From Duganella zoogloeoides (GTDB lineage: Bacteria > Pseudomonadota > Gammaproteobacteria > Burkholderiales > Burkholderiaceae_D), in assembly GCF_034479515.1 (NCBI RefSeq), contig NZ_CP140152.1:5084001-5148000 (forward strand): 64,000 nt of DNA. The letters run 5' to 3'. A model generated the notes under the pieces. The model had not been told where the DNA came from. It did no database searches and saw nothing but the letters and a program-made list of their open reading frames with translations. A program made the position numbers and the translations under genes. Below are positions 41,873 through 52,547 of this stretch, piece after piece (position 1 is the first letter of the stretch; each line of letters starts with the position of its first letter).

Positions 41873-44682
41873 GCGGTCTCCGGTTCAGGCTCCAGCTCCG
41901 GCATGGCTGGCGGTGTGCCCAATGGCAGGGTAAAGGTGAAGGCGGCGCCGCCCAATGGTAAAGCGTGCGCGGCGGCGCTGATGCGGCCACCGTGCGCCTC
42001 CACGATTGCGCGGCAGATCGCCAGCCCCAGGCCAACACCCGGCTTGGCCGACTCGCGTTCGCCCCGCGTAAATTTTTCAAAGATCGCTTCCTCGCGGCCC
42101 GGCGGCAAGCCGGGGCCGTCGTCGGCCACGGTAATATTGATCCACTGGCCGTGCAGCGCGGCGGCGATGGCGATGGTGGAACCGGGCGGCGTGTACTTGG
42201 CGGCGTTTTCCACCAGGTTGGCCAGCACCCGCTCGATCAGCACGGCATCGTAGCGCAGCAGCGGCAGGTCCTTGGGCAGCTCGGCGCGCACGTGGTGGCC
42301 GGTCAGTTGCGAACCGCTGGCGCGCAAGGCGCTGCCTACCACTTCTTCGAGCGGCTGCCACTGCAAATTGAATTTCACTTCGCCGCTCTGGATGCGCGCC
42401 ATGTCGAGCAGATTGGCCACCATGGCGCTCATGCGCAGCGCCTCGTCGTGCAGCGCCACCGCCACCTCGCGCTGGGCGTCGGGCAGCGGCGGTTTGGCGC
42501 CGGCCAGCGATTCGGACAGCCCCACCAGCGACGTCAGCGGCGTGCGCACATCGTGCGACAGCGCCGCCAGCAGCGAATTGCGCAGCCGTTCGGATTCCAT
42601 GTTGACCAGTGCATTCTGCGCCACCTCGATGTAGTGCACGCGCTCGAGCGCAATCGCGGCCAGCGCGGCAAAGGTGTCGAGCTGCTGGCGTTGTTCGGGG
42701 ATCAGGAGCCAGCGCTGGCGCAGCGGCGCAATCGCCAGCACGCCCCGGGTGCGCATCGGCGCCACCAGCGGCAGGTAGAACAGCGTGCTGGCCGGCAGCG
42801 TGTCGGTGCCCAGGCCCGCACTTTCGGCGTTGTCGAAGGCCCACTGGGCGATGCCGATATCGAGCGCCATGCCGGCGGGCGGCGGCAAAAGGCGGCCGTC
42901 GGCATCGGGCAGCAGCAAGGTGGCGCGGGCGCGGAAGGCGTTTTCGATGAAGCGGCGCGTGGTGTCGAAGATTTGCTCGGTTTGCAGGGCGCCCGACAGT
43001 TCGCGGGCAAATTCGTACAGCGCGCGCGAACGCTTTTCGCGCTGCGCCGCCACCCGCGCCTGGAAGCGCAGGCCGGACGTCAAATGGCCGGTGATCAGGC
43101 CCACGGCCAGCATCACCACGAAGGTGATCACGTACTGAAAGTCCGACACGGCAAAGTCGAAGCGCGGGGAAACAAAGAAAAAGTCGAAGCAGGCCACGCT
43201 CACGCAAGTAGCCACCACCGACGGCCCGCGTCCGAACCGCACGGCCGTGAGCAGCACGCCGAGCAGGAACAGCATGGCGATATTGGCCAGGTCCAGCCAG
43301 GCCAGCAGCGGCATGGCGGCCAGTGCGATGGCGAAGCTGGCTGCGACAGCCACGGCATAGCCGGTGGCGCGCTGCTGCATCCACGGCAGGCGCGCGCCGG
43401 ACAGGCCCAGCGCCGCGCGCCCGTCAGCGCCACCGTCGCCGTAGCCGTCTTCGCGGGCGCCAGGGTCGGCGTCGGCAGTGGCATCGGCGCCCCACGCGTT
43501 GCTGGTGCTGGCGGTACGTGCACCGGCCGGCGTGTCGATGCTGGCAGCGCCGATTTCGACCAGGTCGAGGTCCGGCGCATAGCGGGCCAGGCGCTTGATG
43601 TGCGGGGTTTGCCATGGCAAAGATGACCGCGAGCGGCCCAGCACGAACTTGGACAGGTTGTGGCTGCGCGCATATTCCACCGCCGCCAGCGCCACGTCGC
43701 GGCCCGGCACCACGGCGGTGGTGGCGCCCAGGTCCTCGGCCAGCTTCAGTGTGCGCAGGATCTGTTCGCGGCGCGCGGCCGGCAGCTTTTGCAGCGCCGG
43801 CGTCTCCACGTAGATAGCGTGCCAGTCGGTACCGAGCTGGCCCGCCAGGCGCGCCGTGCTGCGCACCGTGTGTTCGGCGCCCGGATTCGGTCCCACGCAC
43901 GCTAGCAGCGCGGCGCCGGTTTTCCAGATGTCGGCAATCGACTGCTCCACGCGGTAGGCGCGGACGTCGTCCTCGATGCGGTCGGCGGTGCGGCGCAGCG
44001 CCAGCTCGCGCAGCGCGATCAGGTTCCCCTTGCGGAAGAAGTTTTTCGACGCCCGCTCGGCTTGCGGCGCCTGGTATACCTTGCCAGCTTTCAGGCGCGC
44101 CAGCAGTTCGTCGGCCGGCAGATCGACCAGCACCACCTCGTCGGCCTGGTCGAACACGGTGTCGGGCACGGTCTCGCCCACGCGGATGCCAGTGATGCCG
44201 CCCACCACGTCGTTGAGGCTTTCCAGGTGCTGGACGTTGACGGTGGTCAGCACGTCGATGCCGGCGTCGCGCAGCTCTTCCACGTCCTGCCAGCGCTTGG
44301 GATGGCGCGAACCGGGCGCGTTGGAGTGCGCCAGTTCGTCCATCAGGATCAGCGGCGGGTGGCGCGCCAGCGCGGCGTCGAGGTCGAATTCATTGAGCAC
44401 GCGGCCACGATGCGCGACCGCGCGCGGCGGCAGCACGTCGAGGCCGGCCAGCATGGCGGCGGTCTCACTGCGGCCATGGGTTTCCACCACGCCGACCAGC
44501 ACCGGATGCCCCTCAAGCTCGAGCTTGCGGGCGGCAGCCAGCATGGCGTAGGTCTTGCCCACGCCCGCCGACGCGCCGAAATAAATGCGCAGCTTGCCGC
44601 GCGCGGCGCGCCGCTCCCCCGCCTGGACTTGCGCCAGCAAGGCGTCGGGATCGGGGCGCGAACTCTCGTGGGGGATGGACAT
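41869..44682 (-). CDS. kdpD: KdpD sensor histidine kinase
   Basis: This 937-residue kinase senses potassium limitation. The N-terminal KdpD domain carries a Walker-type FGASAGVGKTYAMLAAA (about residue 33). A universal-stress-protein-like domain follows (about 260-370), then a variable Ala/Asp-rich linker and four transmembrane helices of DUF4118 (about 440-530). A GAF domain (about 565-690), HisKA (LSHDVRTPLTSLVGLSESL) and HATPase (NLVENAAKY, DDGPGLPPG, GVGLGLAIC) complete it. This is the full family length. Confidence 0.96.
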   Translation of the reverse strand: MSIPHESSRPDPDALLAQVQAGERRAARGKLRIYFGASAGVGKTYAMLAAARKLELEGHPVLVGVVETHGRSETAAMLAGLDVLPPRAVAHRGRVLNEFDLDAALARHPPLILMDELAHSNAPGSRHPKRWQDVEELRDAGIDVLTTVNVQHLESLNDVVGGITGIRVGETVPDTVFDQADEVVLVDLPADELLARLKAGKVYQAPQAERASKNFFRKGNLIALRELALRRTADRIEDDVRAYRVEQSIADIWKTGAALLACVGPNPGAEHTVRSTARLAGQLGTDWHAIYVETPALQKLPAARREQILRTLKLAEDLGATTAVVPGRDVALAAVEYARSHNLSKFVLGRSRSSLPWQTPHIKRLARYAPDLDLVEIGAASIDTPAGARTASTSNAWGADATADADPGAREDGYGDGGADGRAALGLSGARLPWMQQRATGYAVAVAASFAIALAAMPLLAWLDLANIAMLFLLGVLLTAVRFGRGPSVVATCVSVACFDFFFVSPRFDFAVSDFQYVITFVVMLAVGLITGHLTSGLRFQARVAAQREKRSRALYEFARELSGALQTEQIFDTTRRFIENAFRARATLLLPDADGRLLPPPAGMALDIGIAQWAFDNAESAGLGTDTLPASTLFYLPLVAPMRTRGVLAIAPLRQRWLLIPEQRQQLDTFAALAAIALERVHYIEVAQNALVNMESERLRNSLLAALSHDVRTPLTSLVGLSESLAGAKPPLPDAQREVAVALHDEALRMSAMVANLLDMARIQSGEVKFNLQWQPLEEVVGSALRASGSQLTGHHVRAELPKDLPLLRYDAVLIERVLANLVENAAKYTPPGSTIAIAAALHGQWINITVADDGPGLPPGREEAIFEKFTRGERESAKPGVGLGLAICRAIVEAHGGRISAAAHALPLGGAAFTFTLPLGTPPAMPELEPEPETA

Positions 44683-44705
44683 GCGGCGATTCTACCTTGG
44701 ATTGA

Positions 44706-45281
44706 TCAGCGGCCGGTCTGGTCGAGCGCCAGGTTCAGCGCCAGCACATTGACGCGCGGCTCGCCGAAAAAGCCGAAATATTGCGGCCGCGTGTGCTGCT
44801 CGATCAGCGCCAGCACCTGGTTGGTGTTGAACTGGCGGGCGGCGGCCACGCGCGCGGCCTGGTAGCGGGCGGCGGCCGGGCTGATCTCGGGATCGAGGCC
44901 GCTGGCCGACGCGGTGACCAGGTCCACGGGAATCGGCGCAGTGTTGGCCGGATCGGCCGCCTTGAGGGCCTCGATACGGCCTTTGACGGCATCGATCAGC
45001 GCCGCGTTGGTGGGGCCAAGGTTGGTGCCGGACGAACCGGCGCCGTTATTGGGCATCGGACCGGTGCCGGACGGACGGCCCCAGAAGTACTTCGGTGAGC
45101 TGAAGGACTGGCCGATCAGCGACGAGCCGACGGTTTTGCCGTCAACCTGCACCAGGCTGCCGGCCGCTTGCGCCGGGAACACGGTGGCGGCGACGCCGGA
45201 GACGGCGAGCGGGTACAGCACGCCGCAGATAATGGTGAGGGCGCCGAAGATCACAAAGGCGGGGCGGAAGTGGGATGTCAT
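44706..45281 (-). CDS. kdpC: potassium-transporting ATPase subunit KdpC
   Basis: This 191-residue single-pass subunit stabilises nucleotide binding to KdpB. One N-terminal helix (residues 10-32) precedes a periplasmic domain with the family blocks GSLIGQSFSSPKYFWGRPSG, VTASASGLDPEISPAAARYQ and PRVNVLALNLALD. It precedes kdpD by 23 bases. Upstream, a 162-base gap with REP-like repeats separates it from kdpB. Confidence 0.95.
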   Translation of the reverse strand: MTSHFRPAFVIFGALTIICGVLYPLAVSGVAATVFPAQAAGSLVQVDGKTVGSSLIGQSFSSPKYFWGRPSGTGPMPNNGAGSSGTNLGPTNAALIDAVKGRIEALKAADPANTAPIPVDLVTASASGLDPEISPAAARYQAARVAAARQFNTNQVLALIEQHTRPQYFGFFGEPRVNVLALNLALDQTGR

Positions 45282-45314
45282 GACAGCTCCAGTTATTTAA
45301 GTTAGCTCTGAATC

Positions 45315-45344
45315 CGTCATCCCCGCGCAGGCGGGGATCCATGG
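45315..45344. repeat. REP-like palindrome, copy 1, between kdpB and kdpC
   Basis: CGTCATCCCCGCGCAGGCGG followed by GGATCCATGG has the classic form of a Burkholderiales-type extragenic palindrome. It is an inverted partner of the copy at 45396-45426. Confidence 0.75.
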
Positions 45345-45395
45345 AATAGTTGAGCAGTGCCAGCGTGGGCGCAAGCTGCGACCAATCGCAGTGTC

Positions 45396-45426
45396 TATGG
45401 ATTCCCGCTGTCGCGGGAATGACGGA
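45396..45426. repeat. REP-like palindrome, copy 2, between kdpB and kdpC
   Basis: TATGGATTCCCGCTGTCGCG followed by GGAATGACGGA is the reverse of copy 1 with a few changes (CCCCG for TCCCG). The pair spans 45315-45426 and could fold into a large cruciform or mRNA stem. Confidence 0.75.
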
Positions 45427-45443
45427 TCGAAGGCAGGTGGTTG

Positions 45444-47567
<2,124 letters not shown>

Positions 47568-47583
47568 GATGAGATCCTGCGAA

Positions 47584-49401
47584 TTAATGAGCAAACATCT
47601 GCAAGTGTTCAACCACGGGACCGAGCGCCAGCGCCGGCACGTAATTGAGCACGCCGACCAGCACCACCACGCCAATCAACAGGCCGATGAACATCGGGCC
47701 GTGGGTGGGCATGGTGCCGGCGTTGGCGCCCAGGCGCTGCTTGCCGGCCAGCGAACCGGCCACCGCCAGGATCGGCACGATCACGGCAAAGCGGCCGAAC
47801 CACATGGCCACCGCCAGCAAGGTGTTATAGAACGGCGTGTTGGCGGACAGGCCGGCAAACGCGCTGCCGTTGTTGTTGGCGGCGGAGCTGAGGGCATACA
47901 GGATTTCGGAGAAGCCGTGGGCGCCGGGGTTGAGAATGCCGGCGCGGCCTGCGTCGGTCATCACCGCCAGCGCGGTACCGGCCAGCACCAGCGTCGGCGT
48001 GACCAGGATGGCGATCGACGTCATCTTCATTTCATATGCCTGGATTTTCTTGCCCAGGTATTCCGGCGTGCGGCCGATCATCAGGCCGGCAATGAACACG
48101 GCCAGGATGGCGAAGATCAGCATGCCGTACAGGCCCGAACCGACGCCGCCGAAAATCACTTCGCCGAACTGCATCAGCACCATCGGGATCATGCCGCCGA
48201 GCGGCGTGAACGAATCGTGCATGGCATTGACGGCGCCACACGAGGCAGCGGTGGTCACCGCGGCAAACAGGGTGGAAGCGCTGATACCGAAGCGCGTCTC
48301 CTTGCCTTCCATATTGCCGCCCGATTGCAGGCTGCTGGCCGACTGGTCGATATTGAGTGCTTGCAGCGCCGGGTGAACCTGCTGCTCGGCGCCCATCACC
48401 ACCAGCGTGGCGGCGACGAACAGCACGGTCATCGCGCCGAGCACCGCCCAGCCCTGGCGGCGGTCGCCGACCATGCGGCCGAACGCGAAGCACAGGCCGG
48501 CCGGAATCAGGAAGATCGCCAGCATCTGCACGAAGTTGGTCAGCGCGGTCGGGTTTTCATACGGGTGCGCCGAATTGGCGTTGAAGAAGCCGCCGCCATT
48601 GGTGCCCAGCATCTTGATCGCTTCCTGCGACGCCACCGGGCCCATGGCCAGGGTTTGCGTGCTGGTGGTCAGGGTTTCGGTGACCGGTTCACCCTTGGCA
48701 TCCTTGAGCGGCTGGTTGTCGGCGTCCACTTTCGGCTGGGTGTACGTGACCGGTTCGATCAACTGCACTTGTTTATATGCGGAGAAGTTCTGGATCACGC
48801 CCTGGCCGGCCAGGAAGACCGCCAGGATCACGGATAACGGCAGCAGCACGTACAGGGTCGACCGGGTGACGTCGGCCCAGAAATTGCCGATCGATTTGGT
48901 CGAGCGCGACGAAAAGCCGCGTATCAGCGCGTAGCACACGGCGATGCCGGTGGCGGCCGAGAAGAAGTTCTGGCCGGTGAGCACCAGCATCTGGGTCAGG
49001 TAGCTCATGGTCTGCTCGCCGCTGTAGCCTTGCCAGTTGGTATTGGCGACGAAGCTGACGGCGGTGTTGAAGGCCGAATCGGGGCTGACATTGGCCAGGC
49101 CCTGGGGATTGAGCGGCAGGAAGGCTTGCAGGCGTTGCAGGCCATAGACTGCGACGGCGCCGAGGGCATTGAATGTCAACAGCGCGACGGCATAAGCTTT
49201 CCAGCCCTGGCCCTGCGGCTGGCCTTCTTTATCGGCGATGCCGGCGGCGCGGTACAGCAGGCGCTCCGCACCACCGAGCCAGCCCATGCCGGGCACACGT
49301 GAACCATCGCCCACGCGCGCCAACACCACGCCCAGCGGCCAGGCCAGCGCCAGCAGCACGGCCAGGAAGGCGACCAGCAGCAATATCGATTGGGTGGTCA
49401 T
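47584..49401 (-). CDS. kdpA: potassium-transporting ATPase subunit KdpA
   Basis: This 605-residue channel-like subunit selects K+. It has about ten helices and four degenerate selectivity loops, including [16 protein letters not shown] (about residue 115), [20 protein letters not shown] (about 235) and [21 protein letters not shown] (seen in pieces near 470). The ATG at 49401 overlaps the kdpF stop (GTGATGAC). A longer in-frame start upstream reads through kdpF and is rejected. Confidence 0.96.
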   Translation of the reverse strand: MTTQSILLLVAFLAVLLALAWPLGVVLARVGDGSRVPGMGWLGGAERLLYRAAGIADKEGQPQGQGWKAYAVALLTFNALGAVAVYGLQRLQAFLPLNPQGLANVSPDSAFNTAVSFVANTNWQGYSGEQTMSYLTQMLVLTGQNFFSAATGIAVCYALIRGFSSRSTKSIGNFWADVTRSTLYVLLPLSVILAVFLAGQGVIQNFSAYKQVQLIEPVTYTQPKVDADNQPLKDAKGEPVTETLTTSTQTLAMGPVASQEAIKMLGTNGGGFFNANSAHPYENPTALTNFVQMLAIFLIPAGLCFAFGRMVGDRRQGWAVLGAMTVLFVAATLVVMGAEQQVHPALQALNIDQSASSLQSGGNMEGKETRFGISASTLFAAVTTAASCGAVNAMHDSFTPLGGMIPMVLMQFGEVIFGGVGSGLYGMLIFAILAVFIAGLMIGRTPEYLGKKIQAYEMKMTSIAILVTPTLVLAGTALAVMTDAGRAGILNPGAHGFSEILYALSSAANNNGSAFAGLSANTPFYNTLLAVAMWFGRFAVIVPILAVAGSLAGKQRLGANAGTMPTHGPMFIGLLIGVVVLVGVLNYVPALALGPVVEHLQMFAH

Positions 49402-49490
49402 CACAGTTCCTCCGCTTTGAGCAGCGCCAGCACCAGGTACACCAGCAGCCCGGCGGACGCGATGCCGCCGATCAGATAAAAGATGCTCAT
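49401..49490 (-). CDS. kdpF: potassium-transporting ATPase small subunit KdpF
   Basis: This 29-residue peptide is one hydrophobic helix ([20 protein letters not shown]) with a short charged tail (LLKAEEL), the KdpF pattern that stabilises the KdpABC complex. Its ATG overlaps the stop of a 30-residue upstream ORF by three bases within ATGA, and its stop overlaps the kdpA ATG. It is too short for routine gene calling. Confidence 0.88.
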   Translation of the reverse strand: MSIFYLIGGIASAGLLVYLVLALLKAEEL

Positions 49491-49579
49491 TGCTGGCCTC
49501 CCAGCTTGTCGCAGCCGGCGGCCATCGCCCAGATCGCGGCAGTGAAGGCCGCAATCACACCCATAAATATAAAATCCAT
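49487..49579 (-). CDS. 30-residue membrane peptide leading the kdp operon
   Basis: This short frame encodes [20 protein letters not shown], then a Cys-containing polar tail ([10 protein letters not shown]). It is one predicted helix and overlaps kdpF by ATGA. It lies between the kdp promoter and kdpF. The tight coupling and the membrane-peptide composition argue it is translated. I recall similar short ORFs before kdpF in related bacteria but know of no function. A role as an extra KdpF-like subunit or a translational leader is inference. Confidence 0.65.
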   Translation of the reverse strand: MDFIFMGVIAAFTAAIWAMAAGCDKLGGQQ

Positions 49580-49636
49580 CACACCCTCGAAGGTCTTGTT
49601 TTGATGGATGAAAGGTTAGCGGCAGGGGTCTAAAGA

Positions 49637-49665
49637 TTTTGTAAAGACTTGGGTGGCGGGTGTAA
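49637..49665 (-). promoter_or_regulatory. candidate kdp operon promoter
   Basis: On the minus strand TTTACA (49660-49665) and TACAAA (49637-49642) are 17 bases apart. The -35 overlaps a KdpE-box-like sequence. The start would be about 50 bases before the 30-residue ORF. Confidence 0.5.
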
Positions 49666-49677
49666 ACAAACTGTAAA
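49654..49677 (-). promoter_or_regulatory. KdpE-box-like sequence (kdp side)
   Basis: On the minus strand the site reads GTTTACAGTTTGTTTACACC, then CGCC. This resembles the E. coli KdpE target, a T-rich TTTATACTTTTTTTACAC run followed by CCCGCC. It is placed at the -35 of the kdp promoter. Confidence 0.65.
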
Positions 49678-49699
49678 CGCGCCGTAAAAACCCACCGCC

Positions 49700-49716
49700 T
49701 TTACGGTTTGTTTACG
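49700..49716 (+). promoter_or_regulatory. second KdpE-box-like sequence, opposite orientation
   Basis: TTTACGGTTTGTTTACG on the plus strand differs from the kdp-side box only at two positions in the shared core (A/G changes). It points toward the DapA-like gene 78 bases downstream. Confidence 0.5.
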
Positions 49717-49793
49717 CAGTCCTGGGCACTATTTAGAACATTTTTACGGGCGCCGGCATAGGCTGGACCTGTCTTCCACCACCTGTAAAGATC

Positions 49794-50702
49794 ATGAATA
49801 CTTCGTTTCGCGGCATCTGGGTGCCGCTGGCCACGCCCATGGACCACGGCGAGATCGACTTGCCCCACCTGCAGACGCTGGCCGACCGCCTGATCGCCGG
49901 CGGCGCCCACGGCCTGGTCGTCTGCGGCACCACCGGCGAGGCGTCGCAGCTGGACCTGGCCGAGCAATCGGCCGTGCTGTCGGCCGTGCTGGAAACGGCG
50001 CACCGCCGCTGCCCGGTCCTGATGGGCGTGGGCGGTAGCGACACCCATGCCGCCGCCGCCAAGGTCCGCGAGTTCGACGACACTGAACTGGCCGGCTACC
50101 TGGTCGCCACGCCCGCCTACGTGCGGCCATCGCAGGAAGGCCTGCTGCGCCATTTCGAGACCATTGCCGACGCCACCGGACGCCCCATCGTGCTGTACAA
50201 CGTGCCGGCGCGCACGGGCGTGAACCTGGAACTGGCCACCGCGCGCACGCTGGCTCAACGTCCGCAGTTTGCCGCCATCAAGGAAGCCGGCGGCAGCCTG
50301 CGACGGATGGAAGAACTGGTGCGCCACACGCCGCTGGCCATGCTGTGCGGCGACGATGCGCTGCTGTTCGCGGCCCTGTGCGCCGGCGGTCAGGGCGCCA
50401 TTTCCGCCTCGGCCCACATCCGCGTGGACCTGTTCGTGCAAGTCTACGACCTGGTCCACGCCGGCCACCTGGCCGAGGCGATGACCGTGTTCGACCACCT
50501 GCTGCCGGTGATCCGTTTGCTGTTCTCGGAGCCGAATCCCGCGCCCCTGAAAGCCGCGCTGGCCATGCAGGGATTGCTGCGCGACGAGCTGCGCCTGCCC
50601 ATGACGCCAGCCAGCGATAACTGCCGCACCCAATTGGCCGCCGCGCTGGCGGCGCTGGACGCCATACCGGCGTATCATTCTCTGGAGGAGGTAACCGCAT
50701 GA
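49794..50702 (+). CDS. DapA/NAL-family aldolase or lyase
   Basis: This 302-residue TIM-barrel protein belongs to the dihydrodipicolinate synthase/N-acetylneuraminate lyase family. Hallmarks are GLVVCGTTGEASQLD (about residues 41-55), the Tyr of IVLYNVPARTGVNL (about 133-146), the Schiff-base Lys in FAAIKEAGG (about 163), and a SASAHIRVDLF segment. It may be a true 4-hydroxy-tetrahydrodipicolinate synthase or a paralogue acting on another keto acid. The unusual partner gene and position away from a lysine operon favour a paralogue. Its stop overlaps the next start by four bases. Confidence 0.85.
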   Translation: MNTSFRGIWVPLATPMDHGEIDLPHLQTLADRLIAGGAHGLVVCGTTGEASQLDLAEQSAVLSAVLETAHRRCPVLMGVGGSDTHAAAAKVREFDDTELAGYLVATPAYVRPSQEGLLRHFETIADATGRPIVLYNVPARTGVNLELATARTLAQRPQFAAIKEAGGSLRRMEELVRHTPLAMLCGDDALLFAALCAGGQGAISASAHIRVDLFVQVYDLVHAGHLAEAMTVFDHLLPVIRLLFSEPNPAPLKAALAMQGLLRDELRLPMTPASDNCRTQLAAALAALDAIPAYHSLEEVTA

Positions 50703-51259
50703 TCGTCGCACTCACCGGTAACACCGAACACGATGGCAACCACGCCGTCTCCGACCTGGCCGAGGAACTGGCGCTGCTACGGGTAGCCGCCGGCAACCGG
50801 GTGCTGCTGGTCTGCCCCGAACCCTGCGCCTACGATCCCCAGCTCTACGACGACCTGGTGATCGACGCCTCGCGCAATGAAGAGCGCGATGAGGCATCGC
50901 TGGCCGGCGCCGCTGTCATCGTCGCGCTGCTGCGCCGCGCCGACCTTCAACACCCTGACCACCAGGATCACGCGGCGCTGCTGGCCCGCCTGCGCGCTGC
51001 CAGCGCGGCCAACCCCGGCGCCCGGGTGCTGGTCACCGTGGCCCACGGCAGCGAACCGCTCACGCCGCACCAGACCGGGTGCCTGCTGGTGTTCGTGGCG
51101 CAGCTGCCCGGCGCGCGCCTGGCCGACACTTTAGTGCTCGACCACGACACTTACCATACACACCACAGCGCCTTCGAGGCGGACGCCTACAAGACCGCCA
51201 ACGTGCTGTGCGCGCCCGAGGTACGCCACCTGTATCGCCAGGTGTTCAGCAGCAGATAA
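50699..51259 (+). CDS. degenerate ParA/MinD-like protein of unknown function
   Basis: This 186-residue soluble protein follows the ParA-type fold: MIVALTGN at the P-loop strand, a helix, then NRVLLVCPEP, YDDLVIDASRNE (position of the A' motif), and AAVIVALLRRADL. The P-loop itself is replaced by TEHDGNH, with no GKT/S, so ATP binding of the usual kind is unlikely. The C-terminal part has a His-rich DHDTYHTHHSAFEADAY stretch. It overlaps the DapA-like gene by ATGA. I do not know a described family for it. A regulatory or scaffold role for the lyase is only inference. Confidence 0.65.
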   Translation: MIVALTGNTEHDGNHAVSDLAEELALLRVAAGNRVLLVCPEPCAYDPQLYDDLVIDASRNEERDEASLAGAAVIVALLRRADLQHPDHQDHAALLARLRAASAANPGARVLVTVAHGSEPLTPHQTGCLLVFVAQLPGARLADTLVLDHDTYHTHHSAFEADAYKTANVLCAPEVRHLYRQVFSSR

Positions 51260-51267
51260 GCAACAGA

Positions 51268-51307
51268 TAAAAAAGCGGGCCGGGCGGGTGTTACCCCGCC
51301 CGGCCCG
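51268..51307 (-). terminator. intrinsic terminator of the porin gene
   Basis: A 13-base-pair GC stem (51276-51288 with 51295-51307) is followed on the minus strand by a six-base T-run interrupted only by the stem's closing base. It lies 20 bases after the porin stop and also ends just past the ParA-like gene. Confidence 0.85.
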
Positions 51308-51326
51308 ACCAAGGAAAATGCGCGGA

Positions 51327-52079
51327 TCAGAAGGTCTTGCTGATGGTGAGCAGCAGCGCAGTCTTGCCGGTGAACTTGCCGTTGACCGGCGACGCATACG
51401 CGGTCTTGCTGGCGTTCGTCCCTACCACGGCCAGCGCACCGGTAACGATGCCGAAGTCTTTGGTCGCGCCCACTTTCCAGTCGGTGTAGTCGGCCGCTTG
51501 GTTGTTCTTCACCTCCTGATGGCCCGCATGCAGGTTGATGATGAAGCCCTCGCCTGCCTCGATATTGGCGCCCACGTCGAGGTAGCCGCTGTTCTTGCTG
51601 TCCACGAAGCCGAACAGGTTGGTCACCGCGTGCGAGTACTTGACGTACGCGGGACCGACACCGAGCTGGCCATACACCTCGGTGGTGTCGGCGTTGACAA
51701 AGCCGGCGACGTGTTTCAGGCCGTTCGACGGGTACACATAGGTCAGCACACCGACGTCATACGACACGGCATCGCTCACCTGCCCGCGCTTGCCGGCATA
51801 GAGGTCGAGCTCCACGTCGCCGTCGCCGCCGGCATCCTTGGTCCACTTGATCGACGACGTCCAGGCGCCGATATACAGGCCGGTGGGGTTGTTGACGTAA
51901 TCAACGCCGCCCTGCACGGCCGGCTGCAGGCGTGTTTGCGAGATGCCGCGATAGCGGTAATCGGACACCACGGCGGCGTTGAAGCTGACCTCGTTATCGG
52001 GCCTGGCGGCTTCCTGGGCCTGCGCCGCATGGGCGGCAAAACCGGCGCACAGCACGGCGGCAAGTAGTAATTTGTTCAT
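51327..52079 (-). CDS. TorF-type (TIGR02001) outer-membrane porin
   Basis: This 250-residue protein has a signal peptide (cleavage after AQA, about residue 21). Its beta-barrel sequence contains the family opener VSFNAAVVSDYRYRGISQT and ends in KTF, with a terminal aromatic residue for BAM-dependent insertion. Strands alternate with acidic loops, for example DAGGDGDVELDLYAGK. These proteins are proposed small-solute porins, often near nitrogen-regulated genes. The natural substrate is unknown. A small gene on the same strand ends 13 bases before its start. Confidence 0.85.
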   Translation of the reverse strand: MNKLLLAAVLCAGFAAHAAQAQEAARPDNEVSFNAAVVSDYRYRGISQTRLQPAVQGGVDYVNNPTGLYIGAWTSSIKWTKDAGGDGDVELDLYAGKRGQVSDAVSYDVGVLTYVYPSNGLKHVAGFVNADTTEVYGQLGVGPAYVKYSHAVTNLFGFVDSKNSGYLDVGANIEAGEGFIINLHAGHQEVKNNQAADYTDWKVGATKDFGIVTGALAVVGTNASKTAYASPVNGKFTGKTALLLTISKTF

Positions 52080-52092
52080 ATTGCTCTTTCTA

Positions 52093-52341
52093 TTAATAGT
52101 GGGATGTCTGGGTGAATCGCCCGAACTCCGCGCCGGGCAGCGACTGCATCACCGCGTCCATCACCGGCGCGACCATGGCCGCACCCACGCACAGCCACAC
52201 CTTCATGCGGGTGCCGTGCTCGCAGATTTCGATGCGGATGAATTCGAGCGAATCGCCGCAGATGCGCGTGACCATGCGGCGTAACTGGGTGACCGATGCG
52301 GTATCGACCTTGAGCGTCATCACGCAAGGGAAGTGATTCAT
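52093..52341 (-). CDS. small conserved-looking protein upstream of the porin, unknown
   Basis: This 82-residue protein has two beta-alpha-beta-like halves (CVMTLKVDTASVTQLRRMV, then EFIRIEICEHGTRMKVWLCV) that suggest a ferredoxin-like or ACT-like fold. It has no signal peptide. It is 13 bases upstream of the porin gene in the same direction, so it is probably co-transcribed. I do not recognise the family. The alternating hydrophobic pattern and correct gene spacing support it as real. Confidence 0.55.
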   Translation of the reverse strand: MNHFPCVMTLKVDTASVTQLRRMVTRICGDSLEFIRIEICEHGTRMKVWLCVGAAMVAPVMDAVMQSLPGAEFGRFTQTSHY

Positions 52342-52547
52342 GGCGGCTCCGATGAGGGTTAAGCGATGGAGCCAGCTTATCGGGCAGCCCGTAAAAACGG
52401 TCTAAAAAGACGGGGGCCTCTTGTAAACATCGTGTATAAATTGCCGCTGTTTGCTCCGGTTGAGGATAGAATACGCAAACACGCGCAATTAGCTGTACAT
52501 ATACCCAGTACATAAACCCAGTATCGACATTATCAGCTTGATCACGT

